A stretch of 64,000 nt of DNA from Thalassobellus citreus (lineage in GTDB: Bacteria > Bacteroidota > Bacteroidia > Flavobacteriales > Flavobacteriaceae), in NCBI RefSeq assembly GCF_044385915.1, contig NZ_JBISCC010000112.1, positions 1 to 64,000 of the forward strand, written 5' to 3'. Position 1 is the first letter of the stretch; each line of letters opens with the position of its first letter. The translations under genes and the position numbers were made by a program. The notes below the pieces were generated by a model. The model saw nothing but the letters and a program-made list of their open reading frames with translations, searched no databases and was not told the origin of the DNA. This document shows, piece by piece, positions 1 to 7,611 of the stretch.

Positions 1-196
1 AATCATTTAAAAAAACAGTTTTCTCTTGAGATCTGTTGGCACGGTAAATACAACGCATTAAAACCAATACATCGCGTTCCATATCTCTACCTAAACTATA
101 CTTATATTCTTTAGGAAAGGTTTTAGTACTTACAAAAACTTATAACACCAATTTATATGTGTCTCTATATACAGGTAACTCTGTGTGTAATGCCAT
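1..196 (-). pseudogene. avd: Avd-like DGR accessory protein, internal stop, runs off left edge
   Basis: Read leftward from an ATG at 196, the frame gives MALHTELPVYRDTYKLVL, a TAA at 140-142, then stays open to the edge through FPKEYKYSLGRDM and LVLMRCIYRANRS. The joined sequence resembles the four-helix-bundle protein Avd, which binds the reverse transcriptase of diversity-generating retroelements and is needed for mutagenic retrohoming. FPKEYKYSLG and IYRAN are, from memory, typical of the Bacteroides-type family. The stop sits where a lysine is expected, so one AAA to TAA change would explain it. The gene is directly downstream of, and collinear with, the DUF1566 target gene, the usual DGR order. 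The alternative is the general 23S-rRNA-type four-helix-bundle family. Sequencing error, real inactivation and readthrough cannot be told apart here. Confidence 0.7.
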
Positions 197-215
197 TTTT
201 TTTAAAAATAAACCG

Positions 216-229
216 ACCGCTTACGCGGT
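216..229 (-). repeat. Hairpin with GNRA-type tetraloop downstream of the DGR variable region
   Basis: On the minus strand the sequence is ACCGC-GTAA-GCGGT, a perfect 5-bp stem closing a GTAA (GNRA-class) loop. It begins about 31 bases beyond the stop codon of the DUF1566 gene. In the Bordetella phage BPP-1 DGR, a hairpin or cruciform with a conserved tetraloop just downstream of the variable region is needed for target recognition. Position, orientation and loop class fit that role, but the stem is shorter than the phage example. Confidence 0.5.
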
Positions 230-260
230 AAACTTTTTTAATAACTAAATAATTAAATAA

Positions 261-380
261 CTAAAAAGCCCGAACGGGACGCACAACGTACGTGCTGCCC
301 TTAAGGCCGCTGATCTGATTACCATTGGAGAAATTCTGGGACCACGCGGCAGCGGTACCGGACTCCGTAGAACACCAGTA
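261..380 (-). other. Candidate DGR variable region (VR) at the 3' end of the DUF1566 gene
   Basis: The last roughly 120 bases of the target gene are visibly richer in G and C than the rest of the gene and its flanks. They encode YYWCSTES through VRPVRAF. A GC-rich 3' end followed at once by the stop is what an initiation-of-mutagenic-homing (IMH) segment looks like. Several codons in the AAAWSQNFSNGNQISGLKGS part are ones that adenine mutagenesis of AAC/AAT template codons can produce. The exact VR boundaries and mutated positions cannot be set without the template repeat, which is not in this window. Confidence 0.6.
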
Positions 381-1037
381 GTAACCCAGATAAAAATCGC
401 TACCACTATTTAAACTTGCACCAGCATTTATTTCGGTCTTTTTATCATACATTTCAGCTAACTCATCCTTACTAGGTAAAAACCAATCGGAAAAACCTCC
501 TCCAGTATAAGCATTCGCTAAACCAGCTGCGTAAGTTGTTTCTAGAGCTCCTTGTACGCTTATAATAGTATCTGTATTAGCTAAGCCTGTTCCAATAGCT
601 GTTGCTGTTGCTCCTGTTTCAACATAACTACCATTATACCATCGATTTCCAGAGCTTTGATCTTCTACTGCACAAACTAAACCATGAGAAGAATCGGTTG
701 GATCTATCCAAAAAACAATGCCGCCGTGCATAAATTTGCCTATCTCTAGTAGTTCTGATGCTACTAATCCGCTTACTGTATTCAAAAAATCTGTTCCGTC
801 ATAATAACATAATCCCTTTGGATCACAATCTAAACAATAAACAACCAAACCCTCGGCTGGTGAAACTATGGATGTCATATCGGAATATGTCATTCGAGGA
901 GGCAAAAATCCCTGTGTTGTTGAACTTAATTCTAATACCGATGAAGCATCTGGCGTTGGTGTTCCTATACCTATCTGTGAATATCCCGAAATTACAACTG
1001 TAAATAGTAAATACAAACTAAGTAAATTTGTTTTCAT
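261..1037 (-). CDS. Secreted DUF1566-domain protein, probable DGR target
   Basis: The protein starts MKTNLLSLYLLFTVVISGYSQ, a clear signal peptide, followed by the IGIGTPTPDASSVLELSST segment common at the N-terminus of flavobacterial surface proteins. The C-terminal half (GGIVFWIDPTDSSHGLV to VRPVRAF) is a DUF1566/Lcl-type domain with a C-type-lectin-like ending, the fold used by DGR variable proteins. I placed the start at the ATG at 1035-1037 because the signal peptide begins there. The frame extends to an ATG at 1116-1118, adding 27 residues that are almost all a KTI tandem repeat. The Avd-like gene follows on the same strand. Likely role: cell-surface ligand binding or adhesion, diversified at its last 40 residues. 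Confidence 0.85.
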   Translation of the reverse strand: MKTNLLSLYLLFTVVISGYSQIGIGTPTPDASSVLELSSTTQGFLPPRMTYSDMTSIVSPAEGLVVYCLDCDPKGLCYYDGTDFLNTVSGLVASELLEIGKFMHGGIVFWIDPTDSSHGLVCAVEDQSSGNRWYNGSYVETGATATAIGTGLANTDTIISVQGALETTYAAGLANAYTGGGFSDWFLPSKDELAEMYDKKTEINAGASLNSGSDFYLGYYWCSTESGTAAAWSQNFSNGNQISGLKGSTYVVRPVRAF

Positions 1038-1106
1038 TGTTTTTATTGTTTTTATTGTTTTTATTGTTTTTATTGTTTTTATTGTTTTTATTGTTTTTAT
1101 TGTTTT
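1029..1106 (-). repeat. 9-bp in-frame tandem repeat across the start of the DUF1566 gene
   Basis: About eight and a half copies of a 9-bp unit (AAAACAATA on the minus strand) lie back to back. They read KTI KTI ... KTM KT in the frame of the gene, and the last unit supplies the ATG I chose as the start. The unit length is a multiple of three, so changes in copy number would not break the frame. They would change the length of any N-terminal extension, or the spacing between promoter and start codon. Confidence 0.9.
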
Positions 1107-1215
1107 TAACAAAAACATTCATAAGCAAAGAAACATGCTTATTTTAAACTTTAAAAAACCAAAGTAATAAACGGAATATATTATAGATAAGTGAATAATT
1201 ATAACTAAAACTCTT

Positions 1216-1412
1216 TTATAACCACTGTGCTTTTAAGTTATTAATATTACTTCTTAATACAAAGTTTTTAACAAACTGAACTACTGCCATTCTATTAATT
1301 TTGGACAAGATTCTATTTTTTAATCTATCAAAAGATTTGACATAATTGCGTCTCATAATAAATTCATCACATAATTTGATAAAAACAAAGTTTCAATACG
1401 TTTTCTTGATTT
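1216..1412 (-). pseudogene. IS982-family transposase, C-terminal remnant
   Basis: The minus strand reads KSRKRIETL, then after a frameshift FIKLCDEFIMRRNYVKSFDR...RILSKINRMAVVQFV, ending at a TAA at 1216-1218. The order 'RKRIETLFS-LCD-F--RNYAKSF-GL--RI--KI' is typical of the C-terminal end of IS982-family DDE transposases. No N-terminal part is present upstream, so this is a decayed fragment. The rest of the 1119-1590 interval shows no gene. Confidence 0.6.
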
Positions 1413-1590
1413 TTAACCCCCATTACCTCTCCACTATTGGACAAAAGGTTTCTTAAAAAAGCTACGATTACAAAACAAATACAACGCTACTTATAAAATA
1501 GTATGCGTTAGATTTAAACATGTATCTTTAAAGAATTGCTCTAACTACACTATTAAGGTGTTTGATATAATTTATATGCTCCTAAACAAC

Positions 1591-1869
1591 TTAAAATTTA
1601 TTATGAATTCTATTTTGATCTAATACTTGCATGATTTCTTGATAATTATAATACAAGACCCCTCCAACCTTGGTATAAGGTAATGTTCCATTGATTCTGA
1701 GGTTTTGTAAAGTCCCTGGAGAAATTCCTAATAAGTTTCTAACTTCTGGTGATTTTAACCATTTTTTTGGTGGCTGTAAAGATTGATTGTTAAGTAATTG
1801 CTTAATGTCATCGAGTAGTTCCATTTTAAAATTTCGAAGATCTTCGGATGTAATAATTGTTGCTCCCAT
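1591..1869 (-). CDS. Excisionase-like helix-turn-helix protein (HTH_17 family)
   Basis: The protein has 92 residues, with an N-terminal charged helix and then WLKSPEVRNLLGISPGTLQNLRINGTLPYTKVGGVLYY, the MerR/excisionase-type winged helix (HTH_17) found in Bacteroidetes conjugative and mobilizable elements. Proteins of this size and type include the Xis2c/Xis2d-like recombination directionality factors of CTnDOT. It lies downstream of rteC on the same strand, separated by a 270-bp region holding a 22-bp palindrome. This suggests control by RteC as in CTnDOT, where RteC activates the excision operon. No further excision genes follow; an IS982 remnant comes next, so the module may be truncated. 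Confidence 0.8.
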   Translation of the reverse strand: MGATIITSEDLRNFKMELLDDIKQLLNNQSLQPPKKWLKSPEVRNLLGISPGTLQNLRINGTLPYTKVGGVLYYNYQEIMQVLDQNRIHNKF

Positions 1870-1991
1870 TTGATTTTTTTTAGTTTAAAACAAAGCCGCC
1901 AATACTTAAAAAAGGCAGAGACGGCTTTGAATTGATTTGACTTTCGAGTTACAAATCTGGGAGAGTATTTTTTATTATCATCCATAGAAGC

Positions 1992-2128
1992 CCCCAAGAT
2001 GGGTGTTTTTTTATCCTTTTTTTTTAATAAATATTATAGATATATAAACGATCTAGTTTTCATGTTAACATGAAAACCATTTAAATTAGCCCCTATTTTA
2101 AACATTAATAGCGTGCCCCAAGATGGGG
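1992..2128. repeat. Two copies of a CCCAAGATGGG hairpin flanking a control region
   Basis: CCCAAGATGGG occurs at 1993-2003 and again at 2117-2127, where it is extended to CCCCAAGATGGGG. Each copy is itself an inverted repeat (CCC/GGG arms around AAGAT). They bracket the palindrome at 2056-2077 almost symmetrically, in the intergenic region between rteC and the excisionase-like gene. They could be paired protein-binding sites or, as RNA, small terminator-like stems. Confidence 0.6.
2056..2077. promoter_or_regulatory. 22-bp perfect palindrome, candidate RteC operator
   Basis: The half-site GTTTTCATGTT is followed immediately by its exact reverse complement, making a gapless 22-bp palindrome. 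It is about 190 bases upstream of the excisionase-like gene and about 60 bases past the rteC stop. In CTnDOT, RteC binds inverted half-sites upstream of the xis2c operon to switch on excision. This site has the matching position and symmetry. That RteC binds it is inference. Confidence 0.55.
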
Positions 2129-2139
2129 ATAACTAGGGA

Positions 2140-2979
2140 TTATTTATCAGACTCTTCAAAACGCTTATTTAAGCTATCAATTAAGCTATCTAAAAACTTC
2201 GTTTTACTACATTTCCGTGCTCTTATCTCAATAAATGTGTGGTAGTAATTTCCTAAATCTATATTAAAAATTTGTTCAAATAAGGACGCCAATTCTTTAA
2301 TATCAGCAGTACCACTATTAATCGTACCACTACTTTGCAAGGCATATATCAATTCTATTAAATCTGTTTTGCTTCCTGTCCAGAAAAGCTTTGATCCTGG
2401 TTTCATAACATTTTTTTTAGTTGGGTTAGTATCCGTTTCTAAGGCTTCTATTTCCTGTTGTAGATATACAATGAGCATATCAAAAGCCATAATAGTCGCG
2501 ACTGTATTATCCTGACATGTAGAGAACTCATCATCTATAAAGGCATGAAACGAATCTGTTAGAGAACGTAAATCTGATTTTCCTCTAACAAAATATTGTT
2601 CATCAAGGGTCGTAGCTCCCCTGCGGTAGTAATGATAGAATTCTAAGTTATCATTAAAAAAAACCTGTAACTTATTAATTTGATTATTTAGGTATTTAAT
2701 TTGAAACTTAGAACTGCTTCTAGGGCGTTTACTTTCAATATTATATAACTTTACATAATATATCAGCTTACTAATAATTTGTGGTTTAATATGTTTAAAA
2801 AACTGTATTTCATCCTGAGTAGACAAAAAACCATTTTTAACAACTTCATTTCTAAGACATTTAATACATTTCTCAGTATGATTAATCCCTGTTTCTGCTT
2901 TATATAAAATATCATCACAGCGAGACTCTAACGTTTCTAATTTCGCTTCAAATTCCGATATTAATTCTTGATACATCAT
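2140..2979 (-). CDS. rteC: RteC family regulator of mobile-element excision
   Basis: The 279-residue protein matches RteC by recognisable stretches: IKPQIISKLIYYVKLYNIESKRP, an internal DNNLEFYHYYRRGATTLDEQYFVRGK and a C-terminal DLIELIYALQSSG...LASLFEQIFNIDLG...IRARKCSKTKFLDSL. RteC is a winged-helix transcription activator that switches on excision genes of CTnDOT-type conjugative transposons. The neighbouring HTH_17 gene fits that job. RteA/RteB are not present, so any tetracycline-type induction is not indicated. Start: the sequence opens with two consecutive ATG codons and either is possible. An acyltransferase-fusion gene ends 27 bases upstream on the same strand. Confidence 0.88.
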   Translation of the reverse strand: MMYQELISEFEAKLETLESRCDDILYKAETGINHTEKCIKCLRNEVVKNGFLSTQDEIQFFKHIKPQIISKLIYYVKLYNIESKRPRSSSKFQIKYLNNQINKLQVFFNDNLEFYHYYRRGATTLDEQYFVRGKSDLRSLTDSFHAFIDDEFSTCQDNTVATIMAFDMLIVYLQQEIEALETDTNPTKKNVMKPGSKLFWTGSKTDLIELIYALQSSGTINSGTADIKELASLFEQIFNIDLGNYYHTFIEIRARKCSKTKFLDSLIDSLNKRFEESDK

Positions 2980-3006
2980 TGAAAAACAAACCTCTCTTAT
3001 CCATTA

Positions 3007-5403
3007 TCATTCTAATATTCCCATAAGCTCTAAGGTGTAATTATCTGAGGTTTGTATATATGCGTATTTTTCCTCAATAGTAGCCCCCAATTTCCGTTTC
3101 TCAAAAGAAGCAGTCATTCCTAAATCAATATGCCTAAAATTTAAATCAATACCTCGTTTTATGGTTTGATATAAAAGCTGTCGATAAGTGTAAAATTCTC
3201 TGAGATACTTATAATCCATACCCACAAAAGCAGGAACGTATGTATGGTTTTTATTATTATAACAAAGCATGACTCCAATGATTTGATTTGGACTTTCTAG
3301 TAAACTAATAATGATAAATTCCCAGTTAGGGTGAGTTCCCATCGACTTAAATAGTTTTTCAGGAAAAGAAAAGGTATTCAGCCCTAAATTATTTTGATGC
3401 ACATTGGCATACAATTCTTGAATTTGTTTTAATTGATTGTTGTCGCAATTTTTCATTACTTCAATTTTCAATAAAGACTCATACGCTAAAATTTCTTTTC
3501 TTACATGTTGCCTATTTCTTGAAGATAATTTTGCAACATAGTTTTCAATAGTGCTTTCCGTTCTTAAATCAATGGTACACGTATTAGGCATTTGAACTCT
3601 CACAAAACCCTGACCTTGAAAATAAGAATGTAAAGGGTCTTGCTCAGAAAAATCTCTAAGCACTACCATTTTAGCATTGAAATCCTGTTCTAAAGTTTCT
3701 ATAGATTGCATAAGAACATGTAATGCTTGCTGCTTTAATGGATGCTTCTCATCAATAAACAAATGATTTCCTTCTGTAAAAAGCGAACCTATACTCAATA
3801 CATTAGACGTTAAATAATAAGGGTTTGTTTTTCGTTCTTTTTCAATAGTTTCAGATGCACTTACTTTAGCAAGCATATCATCTTTCCATAAACCTATGGT
3901 TAGATATGTTGCAATAATTGGGTTGTGATTATTATCATATATAATCAAATATTGGAACGTCCAATTATGCTCTTTTAATTCATTACCGCTAAATACTTGT
4001 TCTAGAAATTTAAGGCCTTCCCAATCATAAACCCCATGCTTTCCAACACAATCATTCCAAAGACTTTTATCAAATTTCAAAATAGAATCTTCAATTTTAA
4101 CAATCAAATCAGTCTGTACTTTATCCTCTACTTTTGATTTCATCTCTAATTTAAATGCTTTACAAACCCGATGTAAATTTGTATGGGTGTCTTCTAAAGC
4201 TTTTGGGAAATGATAAACCATCGCTGCAACCAAATCCTTAATTTCAGATTTCTCATTATGCCTTGAAATGGTAATTCTAACCCCTGTATTTTTGACAGGA
4301 ACGGCAGGAAAAATTCCAAGATTCACATAAAAGCCTTCTTTCATAAGTCGACTAACAAAATTATAACCTGTCTTAGGCATCCCTGTCCCTATAAAAAATA
4401 CTGGAGAATTATTTTTATCAATGAGAGGCAGGTCAGTATCTTGTAACAAACTGTTGAAATACTCTACACGTTCCCTCAAATCATTTTGAATCTCATAAAT
4501 TTCAGGAGTTAAGTGAATTTTAGCAGAGGCCGTTGCAGCGGCAACGGAAGCCAGTTCTAGTTGTGCTGAAAACGTTAAAGGCCCTCCGAAGGTTTTTATT
4601 TCATGATACATTTTCTTATTAGAACAGACCAATACTGCGCCACTAGCTCCAAAGGTTTTACTCAACGTTCCAAATAACAAAATATTTTCAGAAAGCGCAT
4701 CCAGTTGACTCAGCGCATAACCTGTTCCATTTTTACCTATCCAACTCATCCCATGTACATCGTCAATATAAAGGTGTAATTGCGGATATTTTAAACTCAG
4801 GGATTTTAAGTCTTTAAGTGGCGCAAAATCTCCATACATGGAATATATACCGTCTGCCATGTACCAAATTCTTTTACGCTTATCAGAAAGTGATTTTATC
4901 TTATCTTCTAACATATTTAAATTATTGTGCCGAATCATATCAATAGGAACACTTCTATTCTTCAATACCTTGGCTGCACTCTGCACACTCCAATGCACTT
5001 GATGGTCTAGTATTATGGCATCCTGATCACTAACAGCATTAGGAATCACTCCCATGTGTCCTAAAGTGCTATTTTTGGTAATTATTATGGGATTCTGGTA
5101 CATCTCGGTAAGTTTCTCCTCCAACTCCTTATAGAGTGGATTAGATATATAAGATTTAGACAAAGGAAACTGAGTACCATATTTAGTAATAGCATCTATC
5201 GCTGCTGCCTTCAATCTTGCATCCTGTTCCAGCCCTAAATACCCTGTTGTTCCAAAATGAAATAGTTTTCTTTTATTAATACCGATGGTTCTTCCTGAAA
5301 AACCATCCCCTTCGGCATACAAATGCATAACACCTTCTTGTTTTGCATCCGTAAAAACCTCGTTTACCGTGTCTAAAAAATTGTTGTGTTTTATTTTTGC
5401 CAT
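3007..5403 (-). CDS. PLP-dependent alpha-oxoamine synthase fused to a GNAT/FemAB-like acyltransferase
   Basis: Residues about 30-410 are a fold-type-I PLP enzyme of the alpha-oxoamine synthase group (BioF, KBL, serine palmitoyltransferase). I see the DDVHG motif (D214-H217) and the PLP lysine in FGTLSKTFGASGA (K249). These enzymes condense an amino acid with an acyl thioester. Residues about 430-798 look like an acyl-transfer module; the end (RNRQHVRKEI, YVPAFVGMDY, HIDLGMTASFEKRKLGA) resembles the DUF482/FemAB side of the GNAT superfamily. At 798 residues the protein is about twice the size of a stand-alone synthase. A plausible product is an N-acylated aminoketone lipid such as a sphingolipid or sulfonolipid relative, but the substrate cannot be read from sequence. 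A divergent DUF7793 gene lies 204 bases away. Confidence 0.82.
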   Translation of the reverse strand: MAKIKHNNFLDTVNEVFTDAKQEGVMHLYAEGDGFSGRTIGINKRKLFHFGTTGYLGLEQDARLKAAAIDAITKYGTQFPLSKSYISNPLYKELEEKLTEMYQNPIIITKNSTLGHMGVIPNAVSDQDAIILDHQVHWSVQSAAKVLKNRSVPIDMIRHNNLNMLEDKIKSLSDKRKRIWYMADGIYSMYGDFAPLKDLKSLSLKYPQLHLYIDDVHGMSWIGKNGTGYALSQLDALSENILLFGTLSKTFGASGAVLVCSNKKMYHEIKTFGGPLTFSAQLELASVAAATASAKIHLTPEIYEIQNDLRERVEYFNSLLQDTDLPLIDKNNSPVFFIGTGMPKTGYNFVSRLMKEGFYVNLGIFPAVPVKNTGVRITISRHNEKSEIKDLVAAMVYHFPKALEDTHTNLHRVCKAFKLEMKSKVEDKVQTDLIVKIEDSILKFDKSLWNDCVGKHGVYDWEGLKFLEQVFSGNELKEHNWTFQYLIIYDNNHNPIIATYLTIGLWKDDMLAKVSASETIEKERKTNPYYLTSNVLSIGSLFTEGNHLFIDEKHPLKQQALHVLMQSIETLEQDFNAKMVVLRDFSEQDPLHSYFQGQGFVRVQMPNTCTIDLRTESTIENYVAKLSSRNRQHVRKEILAYESLLKIEVMKNCDNNQLKQIQELYANVHQNNLGLNTFSFPEKLFKSMGTHPNWEFIIISLLESPNQIIGVMLCYNNKNHTYVPAFVGMDYKYLREFYTYRQLLYQTIKRGIDLNFRHIDLGMTASFEKRKLGATIEEKYAYIQTSDNYTLELMGILE

Positions 5404-5564
5404 CTGATTATATATTTAAATGTCATATAATTTAGATGAATTTGCAGGAGATTGAAAAATAACCACTTTCCATAATCCTTTAGAGTAAACTTTTAATCCT
5501 TATTAGGCAAACAAAAGACATCAGGCATCGGTGATTTTCAATGTATAGCAAATGATTTTATTGA

Positions 5565-5572
5565 TAATTTTG
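5565..5572 (+). promoter_or_regulatory. Candidate Bacteroidetes -7 box upstream of the DUF7793 gene
   Basis: TAATTTTG matches the TAnnTTTG element recognised by the primary sigma factor of Bacteroidetes and ends 35 bases before the start codon at 5608. I found no convincing TTTG at the -33 position, so this is a weak call based on one box. Confidence 0.35.
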
Positions 5573-5607
5573 TATGTTTATAATGAAAAACCAGTTTTCT
5601 ATTTACC

Positions 5608-5988
5608 ATGCGAAATTATTTTGAAAATGACTATGCATCGTATAAATTCCTAGATGATGGCATCTTACACATTATATATCACCAAGGTGTGAGTATAGAC
5701 TTAGATGCTGCTATTCAAGTAGTCAAGGACAGGCTATTACTTCATGAGGGGCAGTTCCTACCTATTCTATGTGATATACGAGGTATTAAAAATATTAATA
5801 AGTCGGCAAGAGCTTATGTAGCTATGGAAGGATCAACATTAATAAAAGCCGTGGCTGTAATTATTGAACCTCCAGTTTCCAAAATGCTATCTGAATTCTA
5901 TATTCGAACGAGTACCCCTCAAATTCCAACAAAATCATTTGAAAATAAAGAAGATGCTTTAAAATTTCTACGCGCATTCATGACTTAA
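5608..5988 (+). CDS. DUF7793 (STAS/SpoIIAA-like) protein
   Basis: 126-residue soluble protein with no signal peptide. Its pattern (FLDDGILHIIYHQGVSIDLDAA near the start, PILCDIRGIKNINKSAR in the middle, EDALKFLRAF at the end) is that of DUF7793, a STAS-like family common in flavobacteria. The fold is related to the anti-sigma-antagonist/SpoIIAA lipid-binding group. It is divergent from the oxoamine-synthase fusion and precedes the PAS-AraC regulator by 87 bases on the same strand. Such genes often accompany that synthase type, so it may act in its regulation or in lipid binding. The function is not established. Confidence 0.7.
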   Translation: MRNYFENDYASYKFLDDGILHIIYHQGVSIDLDAAIQVVKDRLLLHEGQFLPILCDIRGIKNINKSARAYVAMEGSTLIKAVAVIIEPPVSKMLSEFYIRTSTPQIPTKSFENKEDALKFLRAFMT

Positions 5989-6075
5989 CATAACCAATAA
6001 AAACTATAAATAATTCTATTTTTTGATTAAAATTAAAGTCTCTCACAAAAATAAATTAAATACCCCTATTAAAAA

Positions 6076-7059
6076 GTGAGTGAAAATAAAAAACAAAGAA
6101 TACGACAAATTAACCAAATGGTATTAGAAATGGCATCTGGCAATTTCTTTTATCGTTTGGAACGAACATCTAAAAATGATAATATTGAAGCCATCAGCAT
6201 ATCTCTTAATATGCTAGCTGAAGAGATACAAGAAAACATGCTACATCAAGGGTATGCTAATTTAAATAACATCATAATAGACATTATCCAAATGAGTTTC
6301 ATTATAAATCAAGATGGTCTTATTGACATGGCTAATCAACAAGCAAGCAATATTTTGTCGTCTTTACATGGCAGTATCATTGGAAAACCATTTACAGATT
6401 ACCTGGTTGAAAAATCAAAACATATTTGGGTAGAGACCTGGCATAAATTAACTCAAAAGCAATGTGAGGACACATCCATAAAATTAACCTTCAAAGCAAA
6501 AGACCATTTAACACTTCCAAAAATTTGTTATCTCAGTACTTTTAAATCGAAGAATAACTCTCAAAACAAAACCCTTCTTACAGTCATTCTACATACAAAC
6601 AGTCAAAACCTTTTAGAAAACGAATTAAAACAACATGTAATTCAATTCTCTAACAAGCAAAAACAGGCTTCAAAAGAGGTTTCAAGCAACCAGAGAAAAT
6701 CAAAAATCCGATTAAATCATGACGATATACGCAAAATAAGAAAAGGGCATGATATGATAATTAATCATCTTGAAAAAGATTTCCCATCATTAAAAGACTT
6801 TGCTTTAGAATTAGGGACAAACGAATTCAAATTAAAATACGGATTTAAAGAATTATATGGTACATCGGTATATCGCTTCTTAATGGAAGAACGCTTACGA
6901 AAATCAAAAATGATGATTCAATACACGGATCATTCCCTTAAATCCATTGCCTATAAGACAGGCTTTAAAAGTATGGCTCATTTCTCAAGAACTTTTAAAA
7001 AAAGATACGAATACACCCCAAGTGCCCTACGTAAAAAGTCATTAAATAAGGATATATAA
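6076..7059 (+). CDS. PAS-domain AraC-family transcription regulator
   Basis: 327 residues starting at GTG (6076). The N-terminal 60 residues (EMASGNFFYRLERTSKNDNIEAISISLNMLAEEIQ) look like a soluble HAMP-type helical segment. Residues about 65-160 form a PAS-like sensor (IIDIIQMSFIINQDGLIDMANQQA...GKPFTDYL). The last 100 residues are an AraC double HTH (LKDFALELGTNEFKLKYGFKELYGTSVYRFLMEERL, then HSLKSIAYKTGFKSMAHFSRTFKKRYEYTPSALR). There is no membrane segment, so it should sense a cytoplasmic or membrane-borne cue. It may control the MauE/DUF6520 genes just downstream, or the synthase fusion, or both. Confidence 0.85.
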   Translation: MSENKKQRIRQINQMVLEMASGNFFYRLERTSKNDNIEAISISLNMLAEEIQENMLHQGYANLNNIIIDIIQMSFIINQDGLIDMANQQASNILSSLHGSIIGKPFTDYLVEKSKHIWVETWHKLTQKQCEDTSIKLTFKAKDHLTLPKICYLSTFKSKNNSQNKTLLTVILHTNSQNLLENELKQHVIQFSNKQKQASKEVSSNQRKSKIRLNHDDIRKIRKGHDMIINHLEKDFPSLKDFALELGTNEFKLKYGFKELYGTSVYRFLMEERLRKSKMMIQYTDHSLKSIAYKTGFKSMAHFSRTFKKRYEYTPSALRKKSLNKDI

Positions 7060-7161
7060 AACCCTCTAAGCCTTTTTTTCTAATTAAATCCTTTACAGTC
7101 AAAAATTTATCCCTTTCTAATAATTTTTACTATCGAATTTTACCATATCAAATCAAAAGAT

Positions 7162-7611
7162 ATGGCACCTTCAACAAAACACATTCAAATTTTACTGCAA
7201 ATATCCCGAATACTCTTTATCATATTATTGGTATATGCAGCAACAACTAAACTTCTTGAATTTGATCAGTTTCAAATACAATTAGGTCAATCTCCAATTA
7301 TTACTAGGTATGCTAATCTATTCGCCTGGGGCATTCCCCTAATTGAACTAGTGCTTTCAAGTTTATTCTTAGTCCCAAAATATATGCTTTTAGCCTTTTA
7401 TGCGAGTTTCTCACTGATGGTTTTATTTACAACTTATATCATACTCATTTTAAACTTTAGTGACTATATACCCTGCTCATGTGGTGGTGTGTTAGAAGAA
7501 TTGGGATGGACAGAGCATATTATATTTAATATCCTATTTATTGCAATGGCACTAATCTCGATCTATTATTTAGAAATAAACCCTTCAACCAAAAAAAACA
7601 AAATATCATGA
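7162..7611 (+). CDS. MauE/DoxX-family redox-associated membrane protein
   Basis: 149 residues with about four hydrophobic helices (7-25, 50-70, 78-98, 118-138). A DFSDYIPCSCGGVLEELGW loop carries the CSCGG cysteines seen in Bacteroidetes MauE/DoxX-like proteins. MauE-type proteins are membrane partners in disulfide formation, for example of periplasmic cysteine-rich proteins. It overlaps the next gene by 4 bases (ATGA type), so the two are translationally coupled. A small exported four-cysteine protein is encoded two genes downstream, an obvious candidate substrate. Substrate assignment is inference. Confidence 0.8.
   Translation: MAPSTKHIQILLQISRILFIILLVYAATTKLLEFDQFQIQLGQSPIITRYANLFAWGIPLIELVLSSLFLVPKYMLLAFYASFSLMVLFTTYIILILNFSDYIPCSCGGVLEELGWTEHIIFNILFIAMALISIYYLEINPSTKKNKIS

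Noticed and set aside
1029..1106. Regular tandem repeat considered as a CRISPR-like array
   Set aside because: Units are 9 bp, directly abutting, without spacers, and in frame with the gene; it is a simple coding repeat.
868..1167. Open frame on the plus strand through the repeat region
   Set aside because: It is the antisense of the DUF1566 gene and the repeat, with no recognisable protein features.
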